Assembly (NCBI GenBank): GCA_902461565.1 | Contig: CABPYL010000012.1 | Coordinates: forward strand, 1 to 64,000 | Length of the DNA stretch: 64,000 bases | Source: an uncultured Porphyromonadaceae bacterium | Lineage (GTDB): Bacteria; Bacteroidota; Bacteroidia; Bacteroidales; Muribaculaceae | Direction of reading: 5' to 3' | Shown: positions 51,634 to 60,441 of the stretch, piece after piece | Position numbering within the stretch: position 1 is the stretch's first letter | Layout of the letters: each line of letters opens with the position of its first letter | The notes under the pieces: model-generated | What the model was told of the DNA's origin: nothing | What the model saw: the letters and a program-made list of their open reading frames with translations, nothing else | The model's database searches: none | Translations under genes and position numbers: made by a program

Positions 51634-51641
51634 TAACTTTG
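51634..51641 (+). promoter_or_regulatory. -7 box immediately before the FtsB-like gene
   Basis: TAACTTTG ends 4 bases before the ATG at 51646. If used, the transcript would start at or inside the start codon, a leaderless mRNA. No -33 TTTG is visible at the normal distance. Confidence 0.4.
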
Positions 51642-51645
51642 GGGC

Positions 51646-51960
51646 ATGAATGAAAAACTTTCCTCGTCGTGGGCGTGGCTCAAACGATATCTGTCGGTGC
51701 CTACGCTCGTGTGTCTGTTGCTCTTGGGATATATCATTTTCTCGGGCGACAGCACCGTATTCACTACCATCGACTATGACCGCCAGATCGACAGTCTCCG
51801 CGCCGAACTGACGGCTCAGACCGACACGATGCTCTACTACCGCGACCTAAACAGCCGCCTGTCCACCGACCCGGAACTGATGGAACGTGTGGTACGCGAG
51901 CAGTACGGCATGAAAAGGGCATGCGAGGATGTATTCATCTTTCAAACCTCCAAAAAATGA
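51646..51960 (+). CDS. FtsB/DivIC-like septum protein
   Basis: A 104-residue single-pass membrane protein: a short cytoplasmic N-terminus, a transmembrane helix (LSVPTLVCLLLLGYIIFSG, about residues 16-34), then a coiled coil (IDYDRQIDSLRAELTAQTDTMLYYRDLNSRLST) and the family end LMERVVREQYGMKRACEDVFIF. FtsB-type proteins join FtsL and FtsQ in the divisome. The stop overlaps the start of the next gene (ATGA). Confidence 0.88.
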   Translation: MNEKLSSSWAWLKRYLSVPTLVCLLLLGYIIFSGDSTVFTTIDYDRQIDSLRAELTAQTDTMLYYRDLNSRLSTDPELMERVVREQYGMKRACEDVFIFQTSKK

Positions 51961-52343
51961 ACAACAATAAGAAAACATGGCTGGCACAGAGTGTGCTGGC
52001 ACCTATAGGCCTGCTTATGGTGCTTGCCGCCACGCTTGTGCCTTTCTTCCTTATGCACACCGCTTGGGCGCAGGCCGCCTATCCGTATCTGTATTCCGCA
52101 GGCGCCTTGGTGGTGCTTGTTTCACGCATTTTCACCCCCAAGGCCGACGACCGCAAGCTGCGCAGCCTGCGCCGTCTGGAGGTGTGGATAGGCATAATTT
52201 TCTGTGTTGCTGCAGCATTCCTTTTCGTGCCGGGAGCTATGCTGCGCGACTGGCTGGCCTTCACGCTTGCCGGTGCGGCGCTGCAGGTGTACACTTCGCT
52301 TGCAATACCGGCACGCGAGGCTAAAATAAGGAAAGGAGAGTAA
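51957..52343 (+). CDS. Small four-helix membrane protein of unknown function
   Basis: A 128-residue protein with four hydrophobic segments (around residues 8-30, 35-52, 72-88 and 94-112) separated by basic loops (PKADDRKLRSLRRLE). No family recognised. It is translated through a 4-base overlap with the FtsB-like gene and is followed 3 bases later by mutS, an arrangement that suggests a conserved cluster. Start at 51957 chosen by the overlap. Confidence 0.78.
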   Translation: MNNNKKTWLAQSVLAPIGLLMVLAATLVPFFLMHTAWAQAAYPYLYSAGALVVLVSRIFTPKADDRKLRSLRRLEVWIGIIFCVAAAFLFVPGAMLRDWLAFTLAGAALQVYTSLAIPAREAKIRKGE

Positions 52344-52346
52344 GCC

Positions 52347-55034
52347 GTGGCCGTCAAGATTGTGGAAACGCCGCTGATGAAGCAGTACACCCAGATGAAG
52401 GCCAAGCATCCGGATGCCATCCTGCTTTTCCGCGTGGGCGACTTCTATGAGACTTTCTCCGACGACGCTATCGTCGCTTCCGACATTCTTGGCATTACAC
52501 TTACCCGCCGCGCAAACGGAGCGGCACAGTATGTGGAACTTGCCGGATTCCCGCACCATGCCCTGGACACTTATCTGCCAAAACTGGTGCGCGCAGGCAA
52601 GCGCGTGGCCATCTGCGAGCAGCTCGAAGATCCTAAGCTCACCAAAAAACTCGTAAAGCGCGGCATAACGGAACTTGTTACGCCGGGCGTGGCAATGAAC
52701 GATAATGTGCTGTCGCGCCGCGAGAACAACTTCCTGGCCGCAGTGCATTTCGGCAAAGCTTTTACGGGTCTGGCCCTGCTGGACATCAGCACAGGCGAAT
52801 TCCTTGCCACCGAGGGCACTACCGACTATGTGGACAAGACGCTCGCGGGCATGGCCCCCAAGGAGCTGCTGGTACAGCGCGGCCTCAAGGCCCGTGCCGC
52901 CGAGGAATTCTCGCAGCAGTATGTGGTTTTCGAGCTGGAAGACTGGCTTTTCACGCAATCCGCTGCCGACGAACGCCTCAAGAAACAGTTCGGCACAGCA
53001 TCTCTGAAAGGATTCGGCATAGAGCGCATGACATCGGCCATTATAGCCGCCGGCGCAATCCTGCACTATCTCGACCTTACCCAGCACACCCGCACGCAGC
53101 ATATCCGCTCTATATCACGCATCGAGGCCGGAAAATATGTGCGCCTCGACCGCTTTACAATACGCAATCTCGAACTTTTTGAACCGCTCGACCCCGAGGG
53201 AAAGAGCCTGCTCGGCGTTATCGACCGCACAGTAACGCCTATGGGCGCACGCCTGCTGCGCCGTTGGCTCCAGATGCCGCTCAAAGACCCAAAAGCCATA
53301 AACGAGCGCCTCGATATAGTAGAGCATTTCTTCCGCACACCCGAAATACGCGACGAGGTATGCGAACGCCTCAAGGCTGTCGGCGACCTCGAACGCCTCG
53401 TCAGCAAAGTGTCGTGCGAGCGCATCACACCCCGCGAGATGTTGCAGATACGCAATGCTCTCGCAGCGATAGTACCGATAAAAGATCTGTGCCACAAATC
53501 GCAGCAGCCGCGTCTTATGGCTCTTGCCGAGCAGCTGAATCCCTGCGGCTCGGTGCGCGAGCGTATAACACGCGACATACGCGAGGACGTGGGCGGACCG
53601 GCATCGCACGGCGACGTTATAAACGACGGTGTCGACGCAGAACTCGACCGCCTGCGCGCCATCGCCTACCAGGGCAAGGACTTTCTGGCCAAACTGCAGC
53701 AACGCGAGGTTGAGGCCACGGGCATAACATCGCTGAAGGTAGGCTACAACAACGTGTTCGGCTACTACATCGAAGTTACCAACACCCACAAGGCCAAGGT
53801 GCCTGCCGGATGGATACGCAAGCAGACGCTTGTAAACGCCGAACGCTACATCACGCCAGAACTTAAAGAGTACGAGGAGCAGATACTCGGCGCACAGGAG
53901 AAGATACAGGTTATCCAGGACAAGCTGTATGCCGAGCTTATTGCCGCCGTGGCCGAATTTATTCCGGCCCTGCAGCTCGATGCCAGCCTGCTTGCCAAAC
54001 TGGACGTACTCAACGCCTTCACGCGCGTGTCGTTAGAGAACAAATATAACCGTCCTGTAGTGGACGACAGCATGGACCTGAAGCTCGTAAACGCACGCCA
54101 TCCGGTGATAGAGCGACAGTTGCCGCCGGGCGAACCATATATAGCCAACACCGTAGAGCTTAGCAACGAGGGCACGCAGATTATGATGATTACGGGCCCG
54201 AACATGTCCGGTAAGTCGGCGCTCCTGCGACAGACGGCACTCAATGTAATTCTGGCCCAGATAGGATGCTTCGTGGCTGCCGAGAGCGCGCACATCGGCG
54301 TGGTAGACAAAATTTTCACCCGCGTGGGCGCCAGCGACAACATATCGCTGGGCGAATCCACCTTCATGGTGGAGATGAACGAGGCGGCATCCATCCTCAA
54401 CAATATGAGCCAGCGGTCGCTGATACTTTTCGACGAACTTGGCCGCGGTACATCCACCTACGACGGCATCTCCATCGCCTGGGCCATCGTGGAGCACATT
54501 CACGAGTACGGCGGCATGCACCCGAAAACACTCTTCGCCACCCACTACCACGAACTGAACGACATGGAGCAGTTCTACAAACGCATCGCCAACTACAACG
54601 TATCCGTCAAGGAAATCGACGGCAAGGTGGTGTTCCTGCGCAAACTCGCGCCGGGCGGCAGCGAACACAGCTTTGGCATCCATGTGGCCAAACTCGCGGG
54701 TATGCCCGACAACATCGTGCGTCGCGCAAGCCAGGTTTTGGAGCAGCTCGAGTCCGCCGACACTACCACCGAAGTACCACAACAGAAGGCCGACGTACAA
54801 CCGGTTCCCGAGGCCGACACTCCCGCACCGGCAAAATCGCGCAAACGCTCGCGTATCAAGACACCGGGCCGAGAAACTCTTGCCGGCATGCAGCTGTCGT
54901 TCTTTCAGCTCGACGATCCCGTACTAAAGGAAGTGCGCGACGAGATTATCGGCGCCGACATCAACAACATGACGCCCCTCGAAGCCCTCACAAAACTCCA
55001 CAACATCCGTAAAATCCTTACAGGCAAAGAATAA
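52347..55034 (+). CDS. mutS: DNA mismatch repair protein MutS
   Basis: An 895-residue mismatch sensor. The mismatch-binding FYE (residues 33-35) in LLFRVGDFYETFSDD is present. Walker A is GPNMSGKS (617-624), Walker B LILFDELGRGTSTYDG, and the helix-turn-helix end GGSEHSFGIHVAKLAGMP is normal. A linker rich in Pro and charged residues precedes the C-terminal MutS tail (LEALTKLHNIRK). The start is GTG at 52347 with AGGAAAGGAGAG just ahead as a ribosome-binding site; ATG at 52377 would clip the first strand. Confidence 0.96.
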   Translation: MAVKIVETPLMKQYTQMKAKHPDAILLFRVGDFYETFSDDAIVASDILGITLTRRANGAAQYVELAGFPHHALDTYLPKLVRAGKRVAICEQLEDPKLTKKLVKRGITELVTPGVAMNDNVLSRRENNFLAAVHFGKAFTGLALLDISTGEFLATEGTTDYVDKTLAGMAPKELLVQRGLKARAAEEFSQQYVVFELEDWLFTQSAADERLKKQFGTASLKGFGIERMTSAIIAAGAILHYLDLTQHTRTQHIRSISRIEAGKYVRLDRFTIRNLELFEPLDPEGKSLLGVIDRTVTPMGARLLRRWLQMPLKDPKAINERLDIVEHFFRTPEIRDEVCERLKAVGDLERLVSKVSCERITPREMLQIRNALAAIVPIKDLCHKSQQPRLMALAEQLNPCGSVRERITRDIREDVGGPASHGDVINDGVDAELDRLRAIAYQGKDFLAKLQQREVEATGITSLKVGYNNVFGYYIEVTNTHKAKVPAGWIRKQTLVNAERYITPELKEYEEQILGAQEKIQVIQDKLYAELIAAVAEFIPALQLDASLLAKLDVLNAFTRVSLENKYNRPVVDDSMDLKLVNARHPVIERQLPPGEPYIANTVELSNEGTQIMMITGPNMSGKSALLRQTALNVILAQIGCFVAAESAHIGVVDKIFTRVGASDNISLGESTFMVEMNEAASILNNMSQRSLILFDELGRGTSTYDGISIAWAIVEHIHEYGGMHPKTLFATHYHELNDMEQFYKRIANYNVSVKEIDGKVVFLRKLAPGGSEHSFGIHVAKLAGMPDNIVRRASQVLEQLESADTTTEVPQQKADVQPVPEADTPAPAKSRKRSRIKTPGRETLAGMQLSFFQLDDPVLKEVRDEIIGADINNMTPLEALTKLHNIRKILTGKE

Positions 55035-55057
55035 GCAACTACAACCGCACTAAAACA

Positions 55058-55094
55058 AGGGTGTTGAGGAACTGGATTCCTCAACACCCTCATT
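55058..55094 (+). terminator. Terminator of mutS
   Basis: A 14-bp perfect stem (AGGGTGTTGAGGAA with its complement) around CTGGA, followed by CATTCG and then a short T-run. Confidence 0.75.
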
Positions 55095-55162
55095 CGTATT
55101 TTGCATATACATACACAATCTTCTCGCCACATTTTTACCATATAACTGTTTAACAATTATTT

Positions 55163-55210
55163 AATGTTCTAAAACATATCTTTTTGACACAAATGATGTT
55201 TTAGAACATT
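55163..55210. promoter_or_regulatory. Paired palindromes upstream of susC
   Basis: AATGTTCTAAAACAT (55163-55177) and ATGTTTTAGAACATT (55196-55210) are perfect inverted copies separated by 18 bases. Each is itself a near-palindrome (ATGTT...AACAT). Centre-to-centre distance is about 32 bp, close to three helical turns, as expected for two dimer-binding sites of a regulator of the locus. The only feature of this kind in the 390-base, AT-rich gap before susC. Confidence 0.6.
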
Positions 55211-55331
55211 ATTTAAACCAAAATTTCATATACTAATGTAAATATACATTAAAATTACTAAGCAATCGATATTATTTTACAAATATATGTTAAAAATATC
55301 TTTAGTGTTACAATTTTTGGAAATAAGTGTA

Positions 55332-55339
55332 TAAATTTG
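55332..55339 (+). promoter_or_regulatory. -7 box of susC
   Basis: TAAATTTG, 85 bases before the original susC ATG at 55425. A -33 box of good match is not visible, as often at activator-dependent promoters. Confidence 0.5.
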
Positions 55340-55424
55340 CCGCGTCTATTCTGAACAAGTTGTCATACAAATTGTATTATATTTTACATTTTTCCGTCTA
55401 TTCAACCCTAAAATTTCCAAAGGT

Positions 55425-58400
55425 ATGAAAAAGCTATTTGTTTTATAGCTTTTTGCTATGGTATTTCTTGGCGTGAATGCCCAGACTACCCGCACCGTAA
55501 CAGGTACCGTTGTATTTGCCGGCGACGACGAACCGTTGCCGGGCGCTACTGTTATTCCCTCAGACCGTAACACTGGTGTGATCACCGATGTGAACGGCAA
55601 CTTCTCCATTACCATTCCCCGCACAGTAAAAAATCTGCGCGTGTCCTATGTCGGAATGCTTACACAGGAAGTACACATAGGCGACAAACCTCTGCTCATC
55701 AAGCTCAGCAGCGCCGACAACACCCTCAACGAAGTTGTCGTAACCGCTCTGGGCATGAAGCGCGAGCGCAAAGGCCTCGGATACGCCGTACAGGACCTCT
55801 CTGCCGAAGACCTCAACACCGACGGTACTACATCGCTCGCCAGCGCCATGCAGGGCAAGCTCACGGGCGTCGACATCCGTCCGTCGTCCGGTGCTCCCGG
55901 TGCTTCGTCGCAGATTATCATCCGTGGCGCACGTTCGTTCGACGGCAACAACCAGCCCCTGTATGTGGTGGATGGCATGCCAATCGAATCGACTGCCGAC
56001 TATACTACAAGACAGGGAACAACGGGGGCCAACATAGCCGACCGCTCCATAGACATCAACCCAGAGGATATCGAAAGCATCAACGTCCTCAAAGGCCAGG
56101 CAGCTTCCGCGCTCTATGGTATCCGTGCATCCAACGGTGTGATTGTAATAACCACAAAACGCGGAAAATTCAATTCAAACAAACCGCAGATCACCGTATC
56201 TACCAACCTCAGTGCCGAAGTTGTATCGCGCAAATTCAACCGCCAGCAGATATATGCACAGGGTAACGACGTGAGCGCCTACAGCCCTACCTCATCCATG
56301 AACTGGGGTCCCAAAATAGCAGATCTTCCCGACGATCCCACCTATGGCGGCAATGCCGCCGGCCATCCCGGAATGTACTTCAACCCCAAGCGTGAACTTG
56401 CCGCCCTCGACGGCTGGACAACTCCGACCATCTACGACAACGTAGGCGATTTCTTCCGCACAGGCTTCACCGAAAACACCAACTTCAATATCAGCCAGCG
56501 TACCGACCGTGCCAACTACTCCTTCGGTATCAACAACTCCTATCAGAAAGGTATCATTCCTTCCACCGGAATGAACCGCTGGAGCGCACGCGGCCTTGTA
56601 GACTGGGAAATAAACAAAGAATGGAAAACCGGATTCTCCGGCAATTACGCGTCCACAAAAATCACATCGGCCCCCGGTGCGAACTCCGGTATAATCAACG
56701 TTGTATATTCGGCTCCTTCCGAGTATGACCTCCGCGGTATACCCTATCATGTTCCCGGCGATCCCACCGCACAGACATCATTCCGCAGCACCAGTTTCAA
56801 CAATCCCTACTGGTGGGCCGAGAACAACGAGTATCTACAGCACACCAATCGTTTCTTCGGCAACGCATACGTGGAATTCGCACCCGGGCTGGGGCACGAC
56901 AATATGCGTCTCTGGTTCCGCGAACAGGCCGGTCTGGACGTTTACACTTCCAACTATTCCAACGTTCAGGAAGTAGGTTCGGCCGGTCAGACGGGCGGCG
57001 ACATCGAGAACTATGGCGTTTCGCGCAATGTGTTCAACAACCTCTTCACCGCCAACTTCACCGCAGAATGGGGCGACTATAACTTCGACGCCATGCTCGG
57101 CAACGAAATCAATCAGGACAACGCCCGCTACTGGGACTACTACGGCTCCAACTTCAATTTCTACGGTATGCCCGTAATAGGGAACGCTACAAGCTTCACA
57201 AGCTCCGAGTACAACCGCAACTCGCGCACGGTGGGCTTCTTCGGTAGCATCGGCCTCTCATGGAAGAAGATGCTATACCTCACCGTAACCGGACGTAACG
57301 ACTATGTTTCCACCATGCCATCCGGAAACCGCTCGTTCTTCTATCCCTCTGTATCGCTCGGCTGGATTTTCACCGAGCTTGATGCCCTCAAAGGCAACGA
57401 TATCCTCACTTTCGGCAAACTGCGCGCAAGTTACGCGCAGGTAGGCCAGGCAGGTCAGTTTTACAACAACTACTGCTATGTACCCGAATACGGCAGCGGC
57501 ATGTACCAGTACTATCCTGTAACCTATCCTACGGCCGGTATTTCTTCTTACGTGCCATATTATGTGAAATATGATCCCGACCTCAAGCCGCAGAACACCG
57601 AGAACATAGAGGCAGGTATCGACCTTCGTCTGTTCAAAGACCGCGTGCGTCTGGAATACACCTTGTCCTATCAGAACGTAACCGACCAGATTTTCAAGGT
57701 TCCTACCGCCGGCTCCACAGGCGTACAGTACGAAATGACGAACGCTGGCAAGATGCGCACATGGTCGCATGAACTCGGAATCAATGTCGCTATCCTCCAA
57801 AACCGCGACTACGACCTCAACCTCGGCATCAACTTCACCAAGGTAAACAACAAGGTGGTCGAACTCGCCGAAGGCGTGGAATCCATCTTCCTGGGCGGTT
57901 TCGTAGAGCCGCAGGTTCGCGCCCAGGCAGGCTGCACATATCCAAACCTATATGGCGTTGCCTTCAAGCGCAGCGAAGACGGCCAGCTCCTTCTCTCCGA
58001 CGGTCTGCCGCAGGGCACCGCCGACAGCCAGGACCTTGGCAACTGCTCTCCAGACTTCGTTACCGGCTTCAACCTCTCCGGCCGCTACAGGAATCTGAGC
58101 CTCAGCACCACATGGAGCTGGCAGAAAGGCGGCCGCATGTATCATGGCACCAACCTGACCATGAACTACTTCGGCGCCACAAAAGAATCTCTGCCCTACC
58201 ATGAAGGCACAATGGTAGCCGAAGGTATCGACGAAGCTACAGGTCTGCCCAATACCATCGAGGTAAGCAAACAGGACTACTGGATGGCATACAACGACAT
58301 TACCGAAGCCGGTGTATACGACATGAGCATGCTCAAGCTCCGCGACATCACGCTCACCTACAAGCTACCGACATTCGCCGGCATCAGTGTGGACGTATTT

Positions 58401-58550
58401 GCATTCGGACGCAACATTCTCCTCTGGGCAAAGATGCCAAACTTCGACCCCGAATCATCGCAGGGCAACACCAACATGGGCGGCTATTTCGAGCGTTTCT
58501 CCGTGCCCAACACATCATCCTACGGCGGCGGTCTTAAATTTACATTCTAA
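55425..58550 (+). pseudogene. SusC/RagA-family TonB-dependent transporter with an amber codon in its signal peptide
   Basis: From ATG 55425 the frame reads MKKLFVL, then TAG (55446-55448), then LFAMVFLGVNAQ and the intact mature protein: together an evident signal peptide with one interrupting stop. Downstream comes a carboxypeptidase-regulatory domain (VTGTVVFAGDDEPLPGATV), the plug with IIIRGARSFDGNNQPLYVVDGMPI, the SusC signature and a large barrel ending in aromatic Phe (GGGLKFTF). An internal ATG at 55458 would give 1030 residues with only MVFLGVNAQ as signal, not enough for export. Either a disabled gene, a recoded stop or a sequencing error. It pairs with susD 30 bases downstream. Confidence 0.8.
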
Positions 58551-58580
58551 TTCATGCAACTAATTTTCAGATATACGATC

Positions 58581-60050
58581 ATGTTGAAGAAATTTCTATA
58601 TACATCCTTAACGGCCCTCGTTCTCGCTTCCTGCACCGACAGCGTAATGGACGACATAAACAAAGACGAAGCCAATCCCCCGGTGGATATTGTCGACGCC
58701 AAGTTCCAGCTCACCGATGCCATAGTATCGACGGCATTTACCACATATTGCGGCGCCTATGCCTGGTATGTAAGCTCCTACACAGAACAATCGTTCGGCA
58801 CAGGCAACAACCAGCTGATGAAAACCGAACTGCGCCAGCGCACCGAAACAGCCGGCAGCTCCACTTTCAACAACGAATGGAACGGCACCTACGCCAATCT
58901 GTACAATATCAAATACATCCTTGAGAAATGTGCCGAGGGCGGCGTCAACGCCGGCCAGACAGATATCGAAGGTATGGCTCAGGTTCTGTGGTGTCTCAAT
59001 TTCGAAGCTCTCACCGATCTGCACGGCGACATTCCCTACAGCGAGGCTCTCGGTGTAACAAAAACTCCGAAACTCGACAAGCAGGCCGACATCTACAAAG
59101 ACCTCTGTACCCGCATCGACGATGCAATCGCCTTACTTACCCAGGCGGCTGCCGACGGTCTCAACAACGCCGGGGCACAGGACTTCCTCTATGCCGGCGA
59201 CCCAGCCAGATGGACAGCCCTCGCATACGCCGTCAAGGCCCGCCTATACCTTAACCAGGGCTACCGCGACCCCTCGGCATACAATACCGCCAAGACTGCT
59301 GCCGAAGCTGCCGTTGCCGCCGGATTCAGCGGAGCCGAACTCTCTATCTTCAACGGTGTCGACTGCGACAACTCATGGACTGCATACCAGTGGAGCCGCT
59401 ATTATGTAGGTGCAAACAGCACTGTCGCCGACCTTATGGAGCAGCGCAACGATCCGCGCCTGGGCGTATATGCTTTCGACTACTTCGGGACAGGTGTGGC
59501 AAGCGCACCTGCAGGTGATGCCGAACTTGCCGGCGAAACCGAATATGTCGGGTTCCCCCTCTGGCTCGACAACGGCGCCGCAACTCTCCACGTATTCAGC
59601 CTCAGCGAACTCTACTTCATCCTTGCAGAGACAAAAGCTCGTGCCGGCGAGGATGCTGACGCCGACCTCGAAGCTGCCGTAGCCGCCTCTTTCGCCGACT
59701 ATTCGGCTGCCTCAGGCGTAGAAGTCAGCGGTGCCGATGCATATATGGCTTCGCTTGGCGACCCCACACTCGACGAAATAATGGTTCAGAAATATATCGC
59801 GCAGACCCGCGACGAGGTTTTGCAGACCTACAACGACATCCGTCGCTTCAAGGCCGAAGGCAAAAGCTACATCACCCTTAATAACCCCAACAACGAGCGC
59901 GGCGGCAAAAACCAGTGGCCTCTGCGTCTCCCCTACGGAAACAGTGATGTCGTATCCAATCCTAATGTAGCCGCGGCATTCGGTTCGGGCAACAATGCAG
60001 GAGAATATCTGTTCACCGAGAACATATGGCTCTTTGGCGGCGAACGCTGA
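58581..60050 (+). CDS. SusD/RagB-family glycan-binding lipoprotein (SusD-like_2)
   Basis: A 489-residue surface lipoprotein: signal MLKKFLYTSLTALVLASC, lipid Cys at residue 18. The helical tetratricopeptide-like body shows the family segments WNGTYANLYNIKYILEKC, LTDLHGDIPYSEAL, YKDLCTRIDDAIALL and ARLYLNQGYRD, and the later SELYFILAETKARAG. Partner of the SusC channel in glycan uptake. Start at 58581 chosen for the lipobox. It appears intact although its SusC partner is interrupted. Confidence 0.92.
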   Translation: MLKKFLYTSLTALVLASCTDSVMDDINKDEANPPVDIVDAKFQLTDAIVSTAFTTYCGAYAWYVSSYTEQSFGTGNNQLMKTELRQRTETAGSSTFNNEWNGTYANLYNIKYILEKCAEGGVNAGQTDIEGMAQVLWCLNFEALTDLHGDIPYSEALGVTKTPKLDKQADIYKDLCTRIDDAIALLTQAAADGLNNAGAQDFLYAGDPARWTALAYAVKARLYLNQGYRDPSAYNTAKTAAEAAVAAGFSGAELSIFNGVDCDNSWTAYQWSRYYVGANSTVADLMEQRNDPRLGVYAFDYFGTGVASAPAGDAELAGETEYVGFPLWLDNGAATLHVFSLSELYFILAETKARAGEDADADLEAAVAASFADYSAASGVEVSGADAYMASLGDPTLDEIMVQKYIAQTRDEVLQTYNDIRRFKAEGKSYITLNNPNNERGGKNQWPLRLPYGNSDVVSNPNVAAAFGSGNNAGEYLFTENIWLFGGER

Positions 60051-60095
60051 TTCAGCACTCGGGACTATTTAACGTTATATTATTGATTTAAGGGA

Positions 60096-60123
60096 AGCCG
60101 GGCGATGGTGTCGTCCGGCTTTC
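60096..60123 (+). terminator. Terminator of susCD
   Basis: AGCCGGGCGA and TCGTCCGGCT, one G-T pair, followed by TTTC. It ends the susCD transcript. Confidence 0.75.
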
Positions 60124-60441
60124 AATTATTTACGGGCAGCCTGTCGGTTTGTTCTGCGGTATATATAAACGAAATGCAACCACCTGTCTCAGGCAGTTGC
60201 ATCCTAACCTATGATTCACCTATTTAATAACTTGGGATGTTCTTTCTGCTAATTGTTGCTATTGCGGTTGTTTTGCGATTGTGCGAATTAAACTATCTAA
60301 TCGTTCTCTCTGTTTGTTTTTCTGAGTGCAAATTTAAGTGATATTTTTAGAAATTCAGCAAAATAAGACTAAATTTAATTGTTATTAATATAATTTCACA
60401 ATTCAACAGTCCAATTGTGCTTGTTTCTCATAAAAACCAAC
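60124..60441. other. AT-rich gap between susD and the GH97 gene
   Basis: Both flanking genes end here (convergent). It holds one hairpin, ATGCAAC/GTTGCAT at 60174-60202 with a mostly paired interior, which may terminate transcripts from one side. No coding frame seen. Confidence 0.55.
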
